64,000 bases of DNA from Emydura subglobosa (GCA_007922225.1 ML679974.1:8573988-8637987), one strand, 5' to 3'; positions 22,829 through 35,002 are shown, counted from the stretch's first letter. Notes: generated by a model not told the origin, from the sequence alone. Program-made: numbers and translations.

Positions 22829-23261
22829 GTGTCTACCCTACAACACTGCTCCCACCGATGTAAGTCGCCCACTACACCGACCTAATAACTCCACCTCCGC
22901 CAGATGCGTAGCACTTAGGTCAATGCAGTTAGGATGATGCAGCGTTTGTGTAGACACTGCGTTACTTACATCACCTGTTGGCTGTCAGCCCCAGGCGGGG
23001 TTCAGAACTGGAGGCTCAGGCTGTTGGCCCCAGGGCGGGGGAGCTCCAGTTGTTCGAGCACCACAGTGCCACACACAGTTAAGCTGATGGAAGCGCTCCT
23101 GGTGAGGATAAATACCACCGAGAGAGGGGATGTAGTGTGGACATGAGCCAACATAGTAATTAACTTAGGTCCACTTAATTTATAGTGGAGACAAGGCCTT
23201 ACAGAGTTAGGTTGATGTAAGCTGTCTTATGTCATCCTATGTATGTAGTGTAGACCAAGCC
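22829..23261. mobile_element. Harbinger-derived non-autonomous element, copy 2
   Basis: The right end (23198-23261, 'gttaggttgatgtaagctgt' to 'agtgtagaccaagcc') repeats the right end of the neighbouring MITE. The interior 'gtagacactgcgttacttac' and 'acctgttggctgtcagcccc' is similar to 25645-25680 inside the larger Harbinger relic. The left end is not clean: it begins internally next to the TAA of copy 1, so copy 1 may have inserted into its left part. The 70-aa ORF (22934-23146) lies within it and is not a gene. Confidence 0.65.
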
Positions 23262-23439
23262 TCAGGCTATAGCACAAGGAGTTCCAGTGAAACCGCTAAA
23301 TCTCAGGACTTTTGGACCTCTCTTAGTTATAGGTGCTGTTGCAGCAATTCTGAAAGAGGTAGTGAATAAAGGAGGCAGGATATACAAAGTTCATACAGAT
23401 TGCAAAGAAGATAATCATTGAGGGCAGGAAATGGTTTAT

Positions 23440-23845
23440 CCATCCCACTAAATTTTTCAAGATTTCAAAGATATGTTCCATCTCAAATCAGAATGAAAAG
23501 TCAAAATCTCAAAAAAAATTTTATTCAAACATTGCTCCTTCCCCAGTTTTGGATCAGGTCAATGGTTATATTTCTTTTGGATTTTGACCATTCTTAAATG
23601 TAATTATATTTTTTACTATAATTAGATTAAATGTCTAAACAAAAAGTTGTTTTGAACCAGAAAACTGGATTTTTCCTCATTTTGAAAATATCAAACAAAA
23701 CATTTTGTTTTTTTTTTTCAAAATATTTTTTGATTGAAAAATTTGTCAACACGACCCTTCCCTGAGAAAAGTTTTGGTTTGGTGAACTAGCATTTTATGA
23801 CTGAAAAATGTTTTGTCAAAAAATTCCTGGCCAGTTCTAGTTAAG
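23440..23845 (+). repeat. AT-rich interspersed repeat ending 'gccagttctagt'
   Basis: Low-complexity A/T-rich sequence full of 'ttttgaaaat' and 'ttgtcaaaaa' words, ending 'tgttttgtcaaaaaattcct' then 'ggccagttctagt'. The copy at 42440-42662 ends 'attttgtcaaaaaagtcctt' then 'gaccaactctagt'. This shared 3' end supports a dispersed family of unknown class. Confidence 0.6.
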
Positions 23846-24507
23846 ACTTCAATGGGATTATTTGTTTAAAGGTAAACACATGCATGTCAGATTGTAGGAT
23901 CGCGGTCTTTGAAATGAGCTCTCTAGCATTATTTGTATTCGCATCCCCTTTGTCAATAGTCCTAAAAACATCCTCTGTAATTGCAATCGACTAAAAATAG
24001 TGGACATGAGACTCCAACCCGTACAAGTTCTAGCTTCAATTCAGTTGTTTGTAATTTCATGCTATTGATATTTTCCCAAGATTATCAGATTTTACCTTAG
24101 TTTTCAGACTGATAGAATCTTGGCATTATTATTATGTAATCTGTCAGAGACTTCCCGTGCCTGTTATTGCTGACTGAAATTTAAATTTACGTGTATCCTG
24201 GGGACTGGTCCAGTTTAACATCATGTTACAAATGTTCATAGAAACCATAGAAAAATGTCCGCCTGGGACTATAATACTCTTTCATATATTGAATTTCCAT
24301 TAATATCAGAGATGGAATTTGAAACAAGTACAGAATATGCAATAGTGATCCATAAACATGGATAAGAGAGTTCTGCAAATCCAAGAAAATAATTTTTCTT
24401 TGGATATATGCAAGGTATGAAATACAGAGAATAAGGGAAGATGAGAAAGAAATGACAAATAAATTACAGGAATAATTTTAAATAAATTAAATATTTTTCT
24501 GTAAAAA
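23846..24507. other. No gene seen
   Basis: AT-rich. The 95-aa minus ORF (24306-24593) runs into the SINE tail at 24508 and has no domain. Confidence 0.5.
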
Positions 24508-24635
24508 ATATTACTTAGATTGCAAGCTCTTTGGAGCAGACTCTTTTTGTTCTGTGTTTGTATCATGCCTAGCACAAAGGGGTCCTGGTTCATGACCAGA
24601 GTTCCTAGAAGCTACCAAAATACAAATTAGTAATA
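24508..24635 (+). mobile_element. SINE 3' tail
   Basis: 'tagattgcaagctctttgga' followed by 'gttctgtgtttgtatcatgc', 'ctagcacaaaggggtcctgg' and 'caaattagtaataataga' matches the tail of the SINE at 19283-19560 more cleanly than that copy does. The tRNA head is absent (5'-truncated). Confidence 0.8.
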
Positions 24636-25466
24636 ATAGAATGAATGGCCAGTTCTACAGACTGGATGATAAAGTCTGACATTCCACCCCACCAAAAAGG
24701 CAATCAACTAATCCACCAATATCGCTGTTAATGTTATTCTAAAAGTCTATACAAAATAAAAAGCCTGATCTTTTCTGTCCTTATGCTCTCTTAGGAAGAG
24801 ATCGATCACAATCCCAGTGACATCAATGGGAGTTTTGGTGCTGATTTCAAAAAGAGGCAGAAGCAGGCTCAGAAGGCTTGGTTTTCTACTGCTTTGCAGC
24901 TTGTGTGGGCATTTACACCTCAACCACTGTAGCATGCCACTGAACCAGAATGGTAGAGCTTTGCCTCCAGTTTGCACAGTTGCACATGATCCCACAAGTG
25001 GAGAATTGGGCCAAGGCTTTACCAATTTTCTCTATTCCTGAAAATTCAGATATTTTCACCAGATAGTTGCTATCTGCTCCAGTGGTGGTCTCACTTGTGC
25101 TACAGAAGACAACAAATTCTCTGGGTTATACACTGCAGTTCTGAAAATGCACTAACAGTTAGTGTCTAGTGAGTGGCAATTAGGAGCCATGCCTCTTTAG
25201 TCAGTTCAGAGCATCACTATAATTTCCAAAATATATGAACCATTCCAATTCTGATATCACATTTTTTTTTATAAGGATTTTTCTAAAAAGAACAGAAAAT
25301 GGCACAATTTGAATCTATGCTTGTGACAAGCGTTTCTCAGAGAACATAAAGTGATATAATCTTTACCCTTTTACCCTAAACCCACCATCTTGTGCCTCTT
25401 CTAAAAAAAAAAACACTTCACAAATGCACCGTAGGATTTAGTTAAGTCAGTAACATATGATGAGTT
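24636..25466. other. No gene seen
   Basis: AT-rich. At about 24810-24835 a 'gacatcaatgggagttttgg' fragment resembles the core of the fold-back repeats. Two antiparallel ORFs (92 and 74 aa, 24747-25041) overlie each other without a recognisable domain. Confidence 0.5.
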
Positions 25467-25825
25467 TAAAGCTTGGTCTACACCACAAAGTCAGGTTGAT
25501 GTAAGCCCTCTTGTGTCGACTTAGTTGTGCATCTGTCTATACTTAAATGTGTCTCCCACTGATGTAAACTCTCCATTACAGCAACATAACACCACCCACC
25601 TCCCTGAGTAGTCAATGCATTGAGGTCAACACAGGACAAATATAGACACTGTGTTACTTGACAGTCCTTCAGTAGCTGTCCCACAATGCCTGACACTGAC
25701 CACTCTGGTCACCATTGTGATCTCCACTGCCCAGGGGTCATGGAGATTGGAGGGCCTCCTTCCCCTTTAAAGCCTCGCACATTTTTTAAATGTGTTCTCC
25801 TGATTGTCCAGGCATAAACAGCGAG

Positions 25826-26862
25826 GAGGAAGAGGGGGAAGATGGGGGACATGAGACGGGTAATTAGCTATGCCACAAGACAGGACCTGTCTGAGACTCC
25901 TCAGCAGTCCAATCAGTCCTGGCAGTCGAGCATAGGCAAGCCTGATGCAGGGAAATGAACCTCGGGTAAGTCTATAATTGTATTTCCCATTACAGTGATG
26001 TTCTGACGACATTCCCAATTTAACTGGCTCCAGTGAAGTACGCAGGCTAGCGATATACGGGCCGGACATCTTCAGGATGCTAGCATCACCTGTGCTTTTT
26101 GTGCCTTTGTTACCCTCAGAAGTGAGATATGAGCTAAAATCACCACTGCCTGTGGAAAATGGTGCCAGTGTTCAGAGTCACTGCACTATACTGTGGCTGC
26201 ATGGTTCCATGCAACTCTCGTTTCCCTCACCCCTGGCAGCCCATACTCACCATGGCTGGTGCTGAGAGTGGCACCATGCACAAGTAATCAGAAGCAGAAA
26301 TGTCAATAAATTTGTCTTTAAAAATGTAGGGGAGGGTAGTTAAGAATCTTAACTTTCACTCTCCATTGTGTCTATACTGACAAGGGTAACTCTCTGTATT
26401 TTATCTGCAGCTGCTGCCATTGTGGTTTTCAGAGGTTCCCCCTCCACACCCATGGAACGCCTGAGCCATGTAAGTAAGAGAAAGAAGTGGACTCAGGTTG
26501 ACATGCTCCTACTAGCCAGCGCTGCATCAGTCCGTGAGCAAAGAGCCTGGAGGGTGAATATTTCAGACAGCTTGTAGAAGGACCGAGTGGACAGAAAAAA
26601 GGCCCAGAAGCCCCAGCAGGAAAAGGAGAGGGAGATGCACCAGTACATAACTGGGTTTCTCAGGAAGCAAACAAAAACGTTGGAAACTCTTGTGGACCTC
26701 AGGGCTCACTTCCCCTTTGCAGTTTCCAGAGAACGCCATTATGGTACCTCCCTACCCGCCCCCTCAACACACCATGCAGCATCAGGGGTGCATCCTTATC
26801 TCTACCACGCCACCGTGGGGGACATTAAGGACAACCACAGGTTCACATATAGTGACCAGTGA
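25826..26862 (+). pseudogene. Harbinger Myb-like accessory protein, degraded
   Basis: The partner protein binds the transposon ends and brings the transposase to them and to the nucleus. The best part is 26368-26862. It reads in one frame except for a single TAG at 26575-26577, and carries TPMERLSHVSKRKKWTQVDM, then a basic/acidic helical stretch after the stop (KDRVDRKKAQKPQQEKERE) and a leucine-bearing segment (KQTKTLETLVDLRAHF). This is the usual C-terminal layout of these proteins: an 'ERL..R.RKK.T..DM' block followed by a charged coiled region. Upstream, 'gaggaggaagagggggaaga' (about 25826) gives the acidic patch that normally separates this from the SANT domain. I could not find the N-terminal SANT domain, which may be deleted. 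Confidence 0.65.
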
Positions 26863-27315
26863 AAGTCCCTGTTGCGCATATGTAGGAAAAATGGCCATGA
26901 ATGTTCTTTCCCCTTGTTCAATTCTGTTCCATTAATCTATTAACTTTTTAATGTTTTTGTTTTTAAATTGCACAGATTTTTCTATGCATTGATTTTGTTA
27001 CTGAAAAAGTTGTATTATTTGGAAAATAATTAATCTTTTTTAGTTCACAACATATGCTGCAGAGTCCCTAGCAGTTCTGAAAGCACCCACTTACTTGTTA
27101 CTGTACAAGATGACATAGCTCAGAGGATCACTGACAAACACAGGGTAATAATCAGAAATGTACAGAAAGTGCTGCAAATTAATAGATGCATTGTCAGCGT
27201 TATATTCATAGATGTACACCAAGTACCACTCAATTCCTAACAGGCCCCAAAATAGTAGGGCCAGGTAGAGCACAGAACACCACAATACATTACTGTAGCT
27301 CACTGTTAAAGTGCT

Positions 27316-28475
27316 CTTTCAAAGCCTCCCTGAGCTGTATAGCTCAATGCTGAGCTCTTCTAATAGCCCTTGTGCCTGGCTGTTCAAACCCAGCAGACAG
27401 CCTCCTGACTCCTGTGGCAATTTCCCCCATCCCCTCTTTGCTTCAGAGATGTTTTGTAGGACACAGTTGGCAGCTATCACCATTGGGATTTTTTTCCCCC
27501 CACCGAGATCCAATCTTGTGATCGATGCCAGAGTCCCTTCAATCCACTAAAAGCACATTCAGCTGCCATTCGGGACCTGCTGAGCTGGTAGTTGAATCTT
27601 TCCCTCAGTGCTGTTGAAGTGGCCAGTGTATGGCTTCATGAGTCAGGGGAGCAAGAGGTACGTCCCCTAGGATCACATTTGCATTTGAACGTCGCCAATG
27701 GTAACCCACCAACTGGGAAAAAATGTCCCTGCTGGTAGCTTTCTGAACAGTCCTGGGTTCTTAGTGATGCGAGCAGCATACACCTTTCCTCACCAGTCAA
27801 CACTGATGTTGACGAAGTATCCCTGGGGATCCACCAACAATGCATAACCAGCCATAAAGTAACCCTTTCTGTTGATGTACTCTGTGGCAAGGTGGTCTTG
27901 TGCCACAATAGGGCAATCTCTTGCTTCACTGAAGTTCAGGAACCCCATTGCTGCATATCTATACACTGTGTCTTCCACATCGCTACTCTGCAGTATGAGA
28001 CATTTAATGGCCCTGCACACTTTGCATGACAATGGCCCCCACTGTGGATTTTCCAACTCTAAAATAGTTTCCCATTGACAGGTAGCAATCTGGTGTTGCA
28101 AGTTTTCAGTGCAGCTCTTATTTTGGTGTCCATGTGCTGGAGGGCTGGGGTGAGCTTGGCACACACCTTGAGGAACGTGGCCTTGTGAATCTGACAGTTC
28201 TGCGGCCGCTGCTCATCATCCCAAGCCTGCATTACAGTGCGATCCTACCATGTCTCATGTCTCAGGCCCAGAAACGACACCAGTAACCTTGAACTGGTTC
28301 TCACTGTGTTCCACCGCCATCTGTCCTCCCAGAAATCATCATGTTCCCCACAGATTAGGATTGTGTATCTTGAGGCTGCAATGTTTATGACAAGATTCCA
28401 GGCCTCTGTCAGAGATGGGAGACACTGAGGAGGGATGGCTGGGCTCATGGGATTTTTAAAAAGAGGTTGCAAAAT
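27316..28475 (-). pseudogene. Harbinger DDE transposase (HARBI1-like), degraded
   Basis: Decayed endonuclease that would cut and join the transposon ends. In minus-strand order: an N-terminal region ending LGLRHETW (about 28245), the CRAIKCLILQ block with YAAMGFLN before the first catalytic region, where the usual GAIDGTH is altered to EARDCPI (the D is kept), then DHLATEYINRKGYF (about 27856-27900) and LVDPQGYFVNISVDW (about 27790-27840). A frameshift follows. The GKV.D motif is replaced, but the downstream LMKPYTGHFNST is clear (about 27600-27640). The catalytic Glu lies in ECAFSGLKGLW (codon 27558-27560), and the end reads DLGGGKKIPMVIAANCVLQN (27440-27513). The second Asp region has lost bases. 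At least three frame changes and several stops make it non-functional. Confidence 0.85.
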
Positions 28476-28804
28476 CTATGGGGTATAGATGACATTATGG
28501 GATGGAGACAGTTGCACGCCGGGAAGTTGACCCGTTGGCTCCCAGTCACCCCTGCGTGAATTGTTTTGGCCGCACCATGCATCATCAAAATTTCCCAAAT
28601 GATAGTGAGCTGGATGGTCACAGGATGCACATTGGGATACCTACCCATGGTACACCACACTGTGCATCAACACAAGCACTCTGGGAAAGCATGCACAGTG
28701 CCGGCGCAAGGAGCCAAGTATGTACACGTACAAGTGATGTACTAACCATGGTGGCATTATGCTGATGTGAATCATGTCGACCAAAATCTGTAGTGTAGCC
28801 TTAA

Positions 28805-29765
28805 TGACCCCATTGAAATGTATCATTTCATGTGTCATCAAGGTTTAAAGTGGTTGCTTACCAATGAAAAAGGAAGCTATAAAGTAAGCTTACGCTCTCA
28901 CATTATATTTTGATTTTTTTTTAAAAATTAAAAATCCCTATGGAAAATTCAGCTGAAGTTGGCAATGAGTCTATTGTCAGTTAGCTCCTGTGTCTACTGG
29001 TCATATAGTAGAAACAAGCTGGAACTAGTAGATATCTATGGAGATCAGTTGAATAATTCTAATGGCCTTAAAATCTATCAGTCTGAACTATCCTGGGTGG
29101 AGGTATAAACCCAAGCCCACTTCTTTTATCTAGCTGAACAGAGTCAGGACTCATACATTTCTACAAAGTTCTCAGTATTACTTCTACTTTGTATCAATTA
29201 TAAATTATTGAAAGACATCTTGTCATGTTACCTTTTCATAGTTTGTCCACGTGCCTGGGGGTGGGAGCTATTTCTCTTTTCAGGGCTTGGAACACAGGGA
29301 CACTCTATTCTGTGCTCTTTTGCCTCTGGACTCCCAAGTAGCATCAGCGATCAGAAGACTTGCTTAGGACTGCTGAGAGCACATGCTCACTTCCCATGAT
29401 ATGTGCTTTCAATATAACATGTTGATTTGATATTTTAAGTCCAACCGTCCAAATATGTCCAAATATGATGCAGCCCAGCTATCTCAGAAACCACCTCTTC
29501 CTCTCTGCACCATCAGAAAAGATCATGTATGATGTATGTGCATTAACAAGCTGTGTTTGAATAGATGAGGTTGCAGTGTATTTTCAGTGCAAGGTTCTTG
29601 AATCTGCTACTCTCATCGCTTCTTGATTTTCTGTTGATTTTCAGGGCCTGGTATAAATCTATGAAAGCAGGATAAAACACTGTATTCTAAGGCTCTTTTT
29701 GTCTAAGGGATTGAGATCAGAGAATATTTCTTAAGTTTAATAGTTACATTCTGTACTAAGCCTAT
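28805..29765. other. No gene seen
   Basis: AT-rich. An A/T run lies at 28905-28932. No domain-bearing ORF. Confidence 0.5.
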
Positions 29766-29836
29766 GGGCCAGATCCTCAGGTGGTATAAATCCACTGACT
29801 TCAGAGGAGCTACATGGATTAATATTAGCTGAGGAG
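29766..29836. repeat. Short fold-back repeat ('gggccagatcctcag')
   Basis: The left end 'gggccagatcctcaggtggt' is partly complementary to the right end 'attagctgaggagctc' around 'ccactgacttcagaggagct'. The same ends occur at 44199-44267 ('cagattctcagctgg' and 'tgaggatctggtcc'). Confidence 0.6.
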
Positions 29837-32612
29837 CTCTCCTTATATTTAATCACCATGGGTTAGCGAGTTTTGTAGTAATCTTTATCATTTGCAAATG
29901 CAGACAATAAAAAATATGATGGGCACATTTGAACAGGAAATAAACAAAAAATAACAATGCTATATCATGCATGTTCATAGAAAATATTTTTCTTTAAGAA
30001 GCTCTCAAATAATCTATCCCAACATGCACTTAGGCAAATGAATTCAACAAGAGCAGGCTACAGAAAGAACATACAAGAATGACCACAAAAAAAAAAAGGG
30101 GTATAATATGTACTGTACATTAGTGGAGCTACAATTTTAAAACAATGATAGCACTGTAATTTTTTCAAGCACATCTATACAACATGCAAAGAACGGAACA
30201 TATGCATAAAGTGTCCATTGTAAATTTCCTCAGCAGTTCTAGACCCATTAGCTGAAAGTACTCAGCCGATTCTCAGCCTTGTATTTCAGACCATAACTTT
30301 TCTCCTTCTGTTCCTTGGGCAAATTAAAAGCTCATTCTCTTTTATCAAAGTCTTTCTGACACAGAGCGCCTACCTTCTGAGCCTAAGGCTACCTGTGTGT
30401 CTAGGAAAATTATATGCAATAGGCAATGACAGGTATATAGTCTAGTGTTTAAGTGCTAGTCAACATACATGTAAAGATCATTCTGCTTTATAACTTGAAC
30501 ATCATTTATGGATACTTTTTAAAGGACTCGTAGGTTATGAAATAGGAAAATATTTTGAAGAGAATAGTTAACGTGGTCTGTGTATGGCATACTAAAAGTC
30601 TTTAAAACTATGCAGTATTAGGCACACCTGCTAACCCATGTGCTATACTAAAATAGATAACTATTGGAATGTGCACGCTATTTTATTTTGCATTATTTTG
30701 CTGTGATTTTGTTTCTGGTGAATAGGTTGGTAGCACTTTTTGACCTCCATTGAAAGTGCAAACAGTACAGGTGCTTTAATTAAATACCCAAAAAATATGG
30801 TGCTTGAGAATACCAGCTTTTTCATGAGACAGCAATGGCTTATATAGTTACATTGGTGTTTTATGGCTTTGAAATGAGCATGCAAAATGGCAATTTTTAA
30901 GATGCCCCCTATGAATTGTGTTGTGAAAGGTTTTCTAAGCAATGGGCTTCTGTATATTTTTGAAAGGCTGCAAGTAGTTTGGAAAGGATGATTTTAAACT
31001 ATCAGAGAGAGAAATATTTCCAACAACTGGGCTTTTTTTTTTCTATTTTTTTGGCTCAAAAATTCTCTGCTTCGCCCAAGGCTGCAGCAGTTGATAATGT
31101 ATGCTTCCTTGCTGCCCTTAAGCTCTAAGAAGCCCTTGTTTTATACTTTTATCTGAAGAGCTACTTGTCCTCTTTGGTTTATAGCTGCCATTTTCACTAT
31201 GTCATATTGCTTACACTGTGATCAGAGGTATTTATCTCTTTCCTTTCCTAAATGATATTGTAGTCATATAATTTACTTTCTCTGTTGCTCTGACTGGAAA
31301 GGCTGGAAGGCCTGTCCTTGTTGTGTTTATGGAATGCATGGTCCCGGTTTGAATAATGCCTGTAGGTTTGATCTGTAGCTTCCATTTACTATCTATTTTG
31401 AAATAAATACACTGTAGCATTGCTGCCTAAAAATACTGCCTGTTCCTATTTTTGAATGCATAGTTTCTATTCCTCAGTAGTGTTTATTTCCTTTTAACCA
31501 TCATCTTTTTCCTGTCTCAGCAGTTTTAGGAGTCTTTTATGGGTCATTCAACTTTTGTTACTTGCTGTTGATGGCTGTAGTCAAGTTGGAGGACGTGATG
31601 CAGTATTCAATTTGCCCCCGTTATCTCATTTAAAGCAGTATCATAAGAGGGAAGGTTTTATTATGTAATATCTCATTTACATAATAAAAAAGGGTTATTA
31701 ATACATTAAAAGGTGATAGTCAAGCAGCCCTGTGACCATTTGTGGATTGTAATATAACAAGACAAGGTTACTAGAAAGAAATGCAAGCTCTAATTCCTCT
31801 GTCTTTCCACGGCCCAAGGAAATGTCTGGCCATGCTTGTCCAATCTTGCACTATTAGTAGTGTCTTATTTTGCATTTTGCACCAATGCAATTAAAGATCC
31901 CCAGTTTTGATTTCATTAGAGACGAAGCAAGATCCAAGAAGGGGGCTGGGTGCCAGGAACTCAGAGGTTCACATTGTGAAATTGAATTAGATAATGTTTG
32001 TCAGGACCTTTGAAGGTACTGAACAATATTATTTCCAAGGCCTAAATGAAATTTGTAAATTAAATAACAAATTTTCAGTGTTCCAAGCCCCAGACGAATG
32101 AGGATATACTGGGCCAGCTCCACAGCTGATGTAGGTGGACAGAGCGGTACTGAAATCATTAAAGCCATGCTGATTACACCACCTGTTGTGATTTGTATAT
32201 ATCTATACACACACAAACAAATTGCTAGCCAGATGAATGGGTATGTATTTGTGTGGTGCATGCATATGCGCATGCAGCATGTATGCAATATGTCATATCT
32301 CACACTATAGTTAGCAACTCATTAATGAAAGATGCACAGATAAAACCCTCATGTGTCATGGAATATCGTTGAATCTGTCAGCATGAAAAATAATGTCTTT
32401 CAACCTGCTCTAAAAAAATTCTGGCAGCCATCTGCTGGGCATATTATATCATATGTTATATTGGTATATGATACTTTATGTATGTTTCAGGAAAGCTATA
32501 CTTTTATGACAACTGCATCTTTGTTTATATTGCCCAATTAGTTTATATTGCTAATAAACCTTCATTTTCAACTATCTGTTACAGCAAACTCTCTGTTGCA
32601 AATGCCTGTCTG
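29837..32612. other. No gene seen
   Basis: About 2.8 kb of AT-rich sequence. An A12 run lies at 30088-30099 and T runs at 31030-31052. A half-arm similar to the fold-back repeats is possible at 32100-32185 ('gctgatgtaggtggacagag'). ORFs are 100 aa or less without domains. Confidence 0.5.
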
Positions 32613-32736
32613 AAGGCCAGATTCTGTTGCCTTTACTCAGATAGAAACTTATCCCTCCATTGGTCCCATTGATCTCAGTAAAGTCCCACTGAGTAGTAAA
32701 ATAATAGTGTGAGAAAGATTATCAGATTCTGGCCTT
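32613..32736. repeat. Fold-back repeat ('ggccagattctg')
   Basis: 'aaggccagattctgttgcct' with 'ttactcagat' is complementary to 'actgagtagtaaa' and 'tatcagattctggcctt'. The centre holds 'ggtcccattgatctcagt'. It spans about 124 bases. Confidence 0.75.
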
Positions 32737-33504
32737 AAGGAAACAGAATTTTTTCTCTTTATCATATGCTGTTTGAAATGGAAAACACCACAATCCTGAC
32801 CTGTCTGCTTTCATTGTTATTTTAAATGATAGACACACAACATCGTAAAAGAAGAAATTATGTGCTCCATGTCTGCCACATTTCACAGTTAGAAATAGAT
32901 AAAAAATCTGTTTTCAACTAACAAATTGACAATCTTACCCCTACCAGAAACTTACATATTCCTTATAAGCAGAACCAGAGAGGGAGACTACAAAATTTGA
33001 TTTACTATAATCCATTGCTCACAGAATTTGTAGTAGATTTTTTTGTAATCACTCACTGGAGAGAATTCCCCCCACAATCTAAGTTACCAAATAGAGGTCA
33101 GAGGTGTGAGGATAAGTAGCTACAGTAAATGCATAGAAGGTTAAGTATCCTTCTATGCCCCTGAATAGTTTCTGTATTTGTAAATTGTGTTCCTCCTTTG
33201 CTAAAAGGATACAATCTAGAGCCACACAAACAAATGCATCCTTTCAGCAGATTTATCACCTTTAACAGCCTTGACGGAGAAAGATAGACAGTCAGGTACT
33301 ATAGTATAAAAACTCTACTGTAGCAGTAATATCTGGGAGGGATCACTTTACCTTTTGGATACTAAGGACTGTTTGTACTACTTGTGAGAATTAGTGTGGG
33401 GAGTGAAGGAACCCACTTCAGTGGAAGGTGAGGATGTTTCTGAAAGAGCAATATCAAGATGATCCAGTGACCACAAATTGCCTTATATCCTTAGATTCCT
33501 GAGG
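32737..33504. other. No gene seen
   Basis: Unassigned AT-rich sequence without a domain-bearing ORF. Confidence 0.5.
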
Positions 33505-33660
33505 TTGTTTTTATTTATTATAGTAGTGGCCTAAAGGCCCAAAATGCAACTGGAGCCCTATTGCGGTAGGCACTTCACAGATAGGATTACTGCCATCTTA
33601 GATGCGACTGGGGTTTAAATTGGGGAAATACAGAACTAAAAGCAAGAGCCTCTAAAGATT
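33505..33660 (-). mobile_element. SINE fragment, minus strand
   Basis: 'ttatttattatagtagtggc', 'ctaaaggcccaaaatgcaac', 'tggagccctattgcggtagg' and 'cacttcacagataggattac' follow the order of the complement of the SINE tail. Compare the fragment at 10203-10305. Confidence 0.6.
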
Positions 33661-34034
33661 GAGATAAGATACAAATTTACATAATTCCTTCTCTGAAATG
33701 GGTACCTAGTGCTCTGTGATCCATTACAACTAGGTTATCCCTCCTCCTCTTGCAAGCACGGTGCCCCCTGTTTTAACTCTCTAGCTTCACAAGTTAGGGC
33801 TGTCCGGTGGATCTGCTCAAAGAACTGTTGCCTCTCTAACTTTCCAGAGTCACACATCTGCTTCAAGTAGCAGAAAATTCCTCTAGCACCCTCCTCTCTA
33901 TGTCTCCAGGAAAAGCTCTTTTACATGATTCTTTTCCCCACCCACCTCCCTCCCCCCAACTCCTTGGTGTCCCACTGGTAGGAAGATAATTATAAGAACA
34001 GGAGTCTGCAAGAAATTGGTATTTAAGGAGGAAA

Positions 34035-34580
34035 CATGGCAGTGTAGCAGATCCAGCCAAGATCTAAAGCTGATCAAAAGTGTTCCATCCAAACTGTTTT
34101 TGACAGAAAATAGAGTTTTCATTGGGGAAAAAAAAATCACTTAAAGGGGGACGGCTTTCCATGGAATTTTTTTTTAATAGAAAAACCAGACACCTGAAAA
34201 CCAAACAATTTGGAAATGCTGCCAAGATGCCTCTTGGGAGCTATAGTTCATTTTCTCCTCTATGGGCCATACTGCCCAGATGGCATACTACTCTGATGGT
34301 GCACTGCTTCCGCTCTCCCAGATGGGGACTGTGGTGCATCATGGGAGATAGGTTGTGCTCCCTGTTCAGACTATTGAGCAAAATGGGAGCATGAGGCTCC
34401 CATGCTACAAGTCCCATGAAGAAGAGCAGCAGCATTTCCAGACTGAAATATTTTGACATCTGAACTGCTGCCAAAACACAAATTTTTCCACAAAAAATGT
34501 AGATGGAAATGAGGGGCAGAGGAGTGGCTTTTGTCAAAAATTTCTGTGGACAAAATGTTTTTCAACCATCTCTATTAAGA
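34035..34580. repeat. Interspersed repeat with internal 'catgatgcacc'-type unit
   Basis: A/T-rich ends ('tttttgacagaaaatagagt' and 'tttgtggacaaaatgttttt') enclose a GC-richer middle with two near-complementary words, 'gggccatactgcccagatgg' and 'gtggtgcatcatgggagata'. It ends 'caaccatctctatta', similar in form to the 'ccagttctagt' end at 23845. Class unknown. ORFs of 90-98 aa on both strands here are shadows of the repeat. Confidence 0.5.
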
Positions 34581-34849
34581 TCAAAGGACCTCCTGCTCAC
34601 AGCCCAGCTGAACACTAGTACATCACCTCCCCCACTCTACAGCATGTGAATTGCTTAACCCAGTTGCAATGAATCAGACCACCACATGCCCACAAAAGAG
34701 AAAGGACTCCGTTCTCTGGATGAGAAATGCAACAGACTCATGTCGTGTGTGGATGGGACACTGAAGGTGAGCCGTAACACATAAGAGAAAGTTATACAAA
34801 TGTAGTGAGACACAGTCCTTGTCTCCAAAGAAACAAGAAGTGGGAGGCA

Positions 34850-35002
34850 GGAAGGATCATCTTTATTTTAAACATATGGGGAACTGAAGCACAGAGACAG
34901 TTATTTGGCCAAGTTTACATAGGAAGTCTGTGGCAGAGACAAAAAACTGAGTTCACATCTCCCAAGTCCCAGTTCTGTGCTTTAACCATTCCCCAGCCTC
35001 CT
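34850..35002 (-). mobile_element. SINE, minus strand, degraded
   Basis: 'ggggaactgaagcacagaga', 'gttatttggccaagtttaca', 'gtctgtggcagagacaaaaa' and 'tcccaagtcccagttctgtg' then 'ctttaaccatt' follow the order of the better copy at 59665-59912. It covers the core and tRNA head, without the tail. Confidence 0.75.

Larger units (their letters stand above)
25470..28801. mobile_element. PIF/Harbinger DNA transposon relic, 3.3 kb
   Basis: Cut-and-paste transposon of the family that needs two proteins, a DDE transposase and a Myb/SANT-like DNA-binding partner. TAA triplets flank it (25467-25469 and 28802-28804). The termini are imperfect inverted repeats: 'agcttggtctacac' on the left and 'gtgtagcct' on the right, with a further complementary block ('aggttgatgtaag' against 'catgattcac'). 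The interior holds remnants of both genes in convergent orientation: the accessory gene on plus (25826-26862) and the transposase on minus (27316-28475). Both have stops and frameshifts, so the copy cannot move by itself. The MITEs at 22624-23261 share its terminal sequence and may have been moved by this kind of element. Confidence 0.85.
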
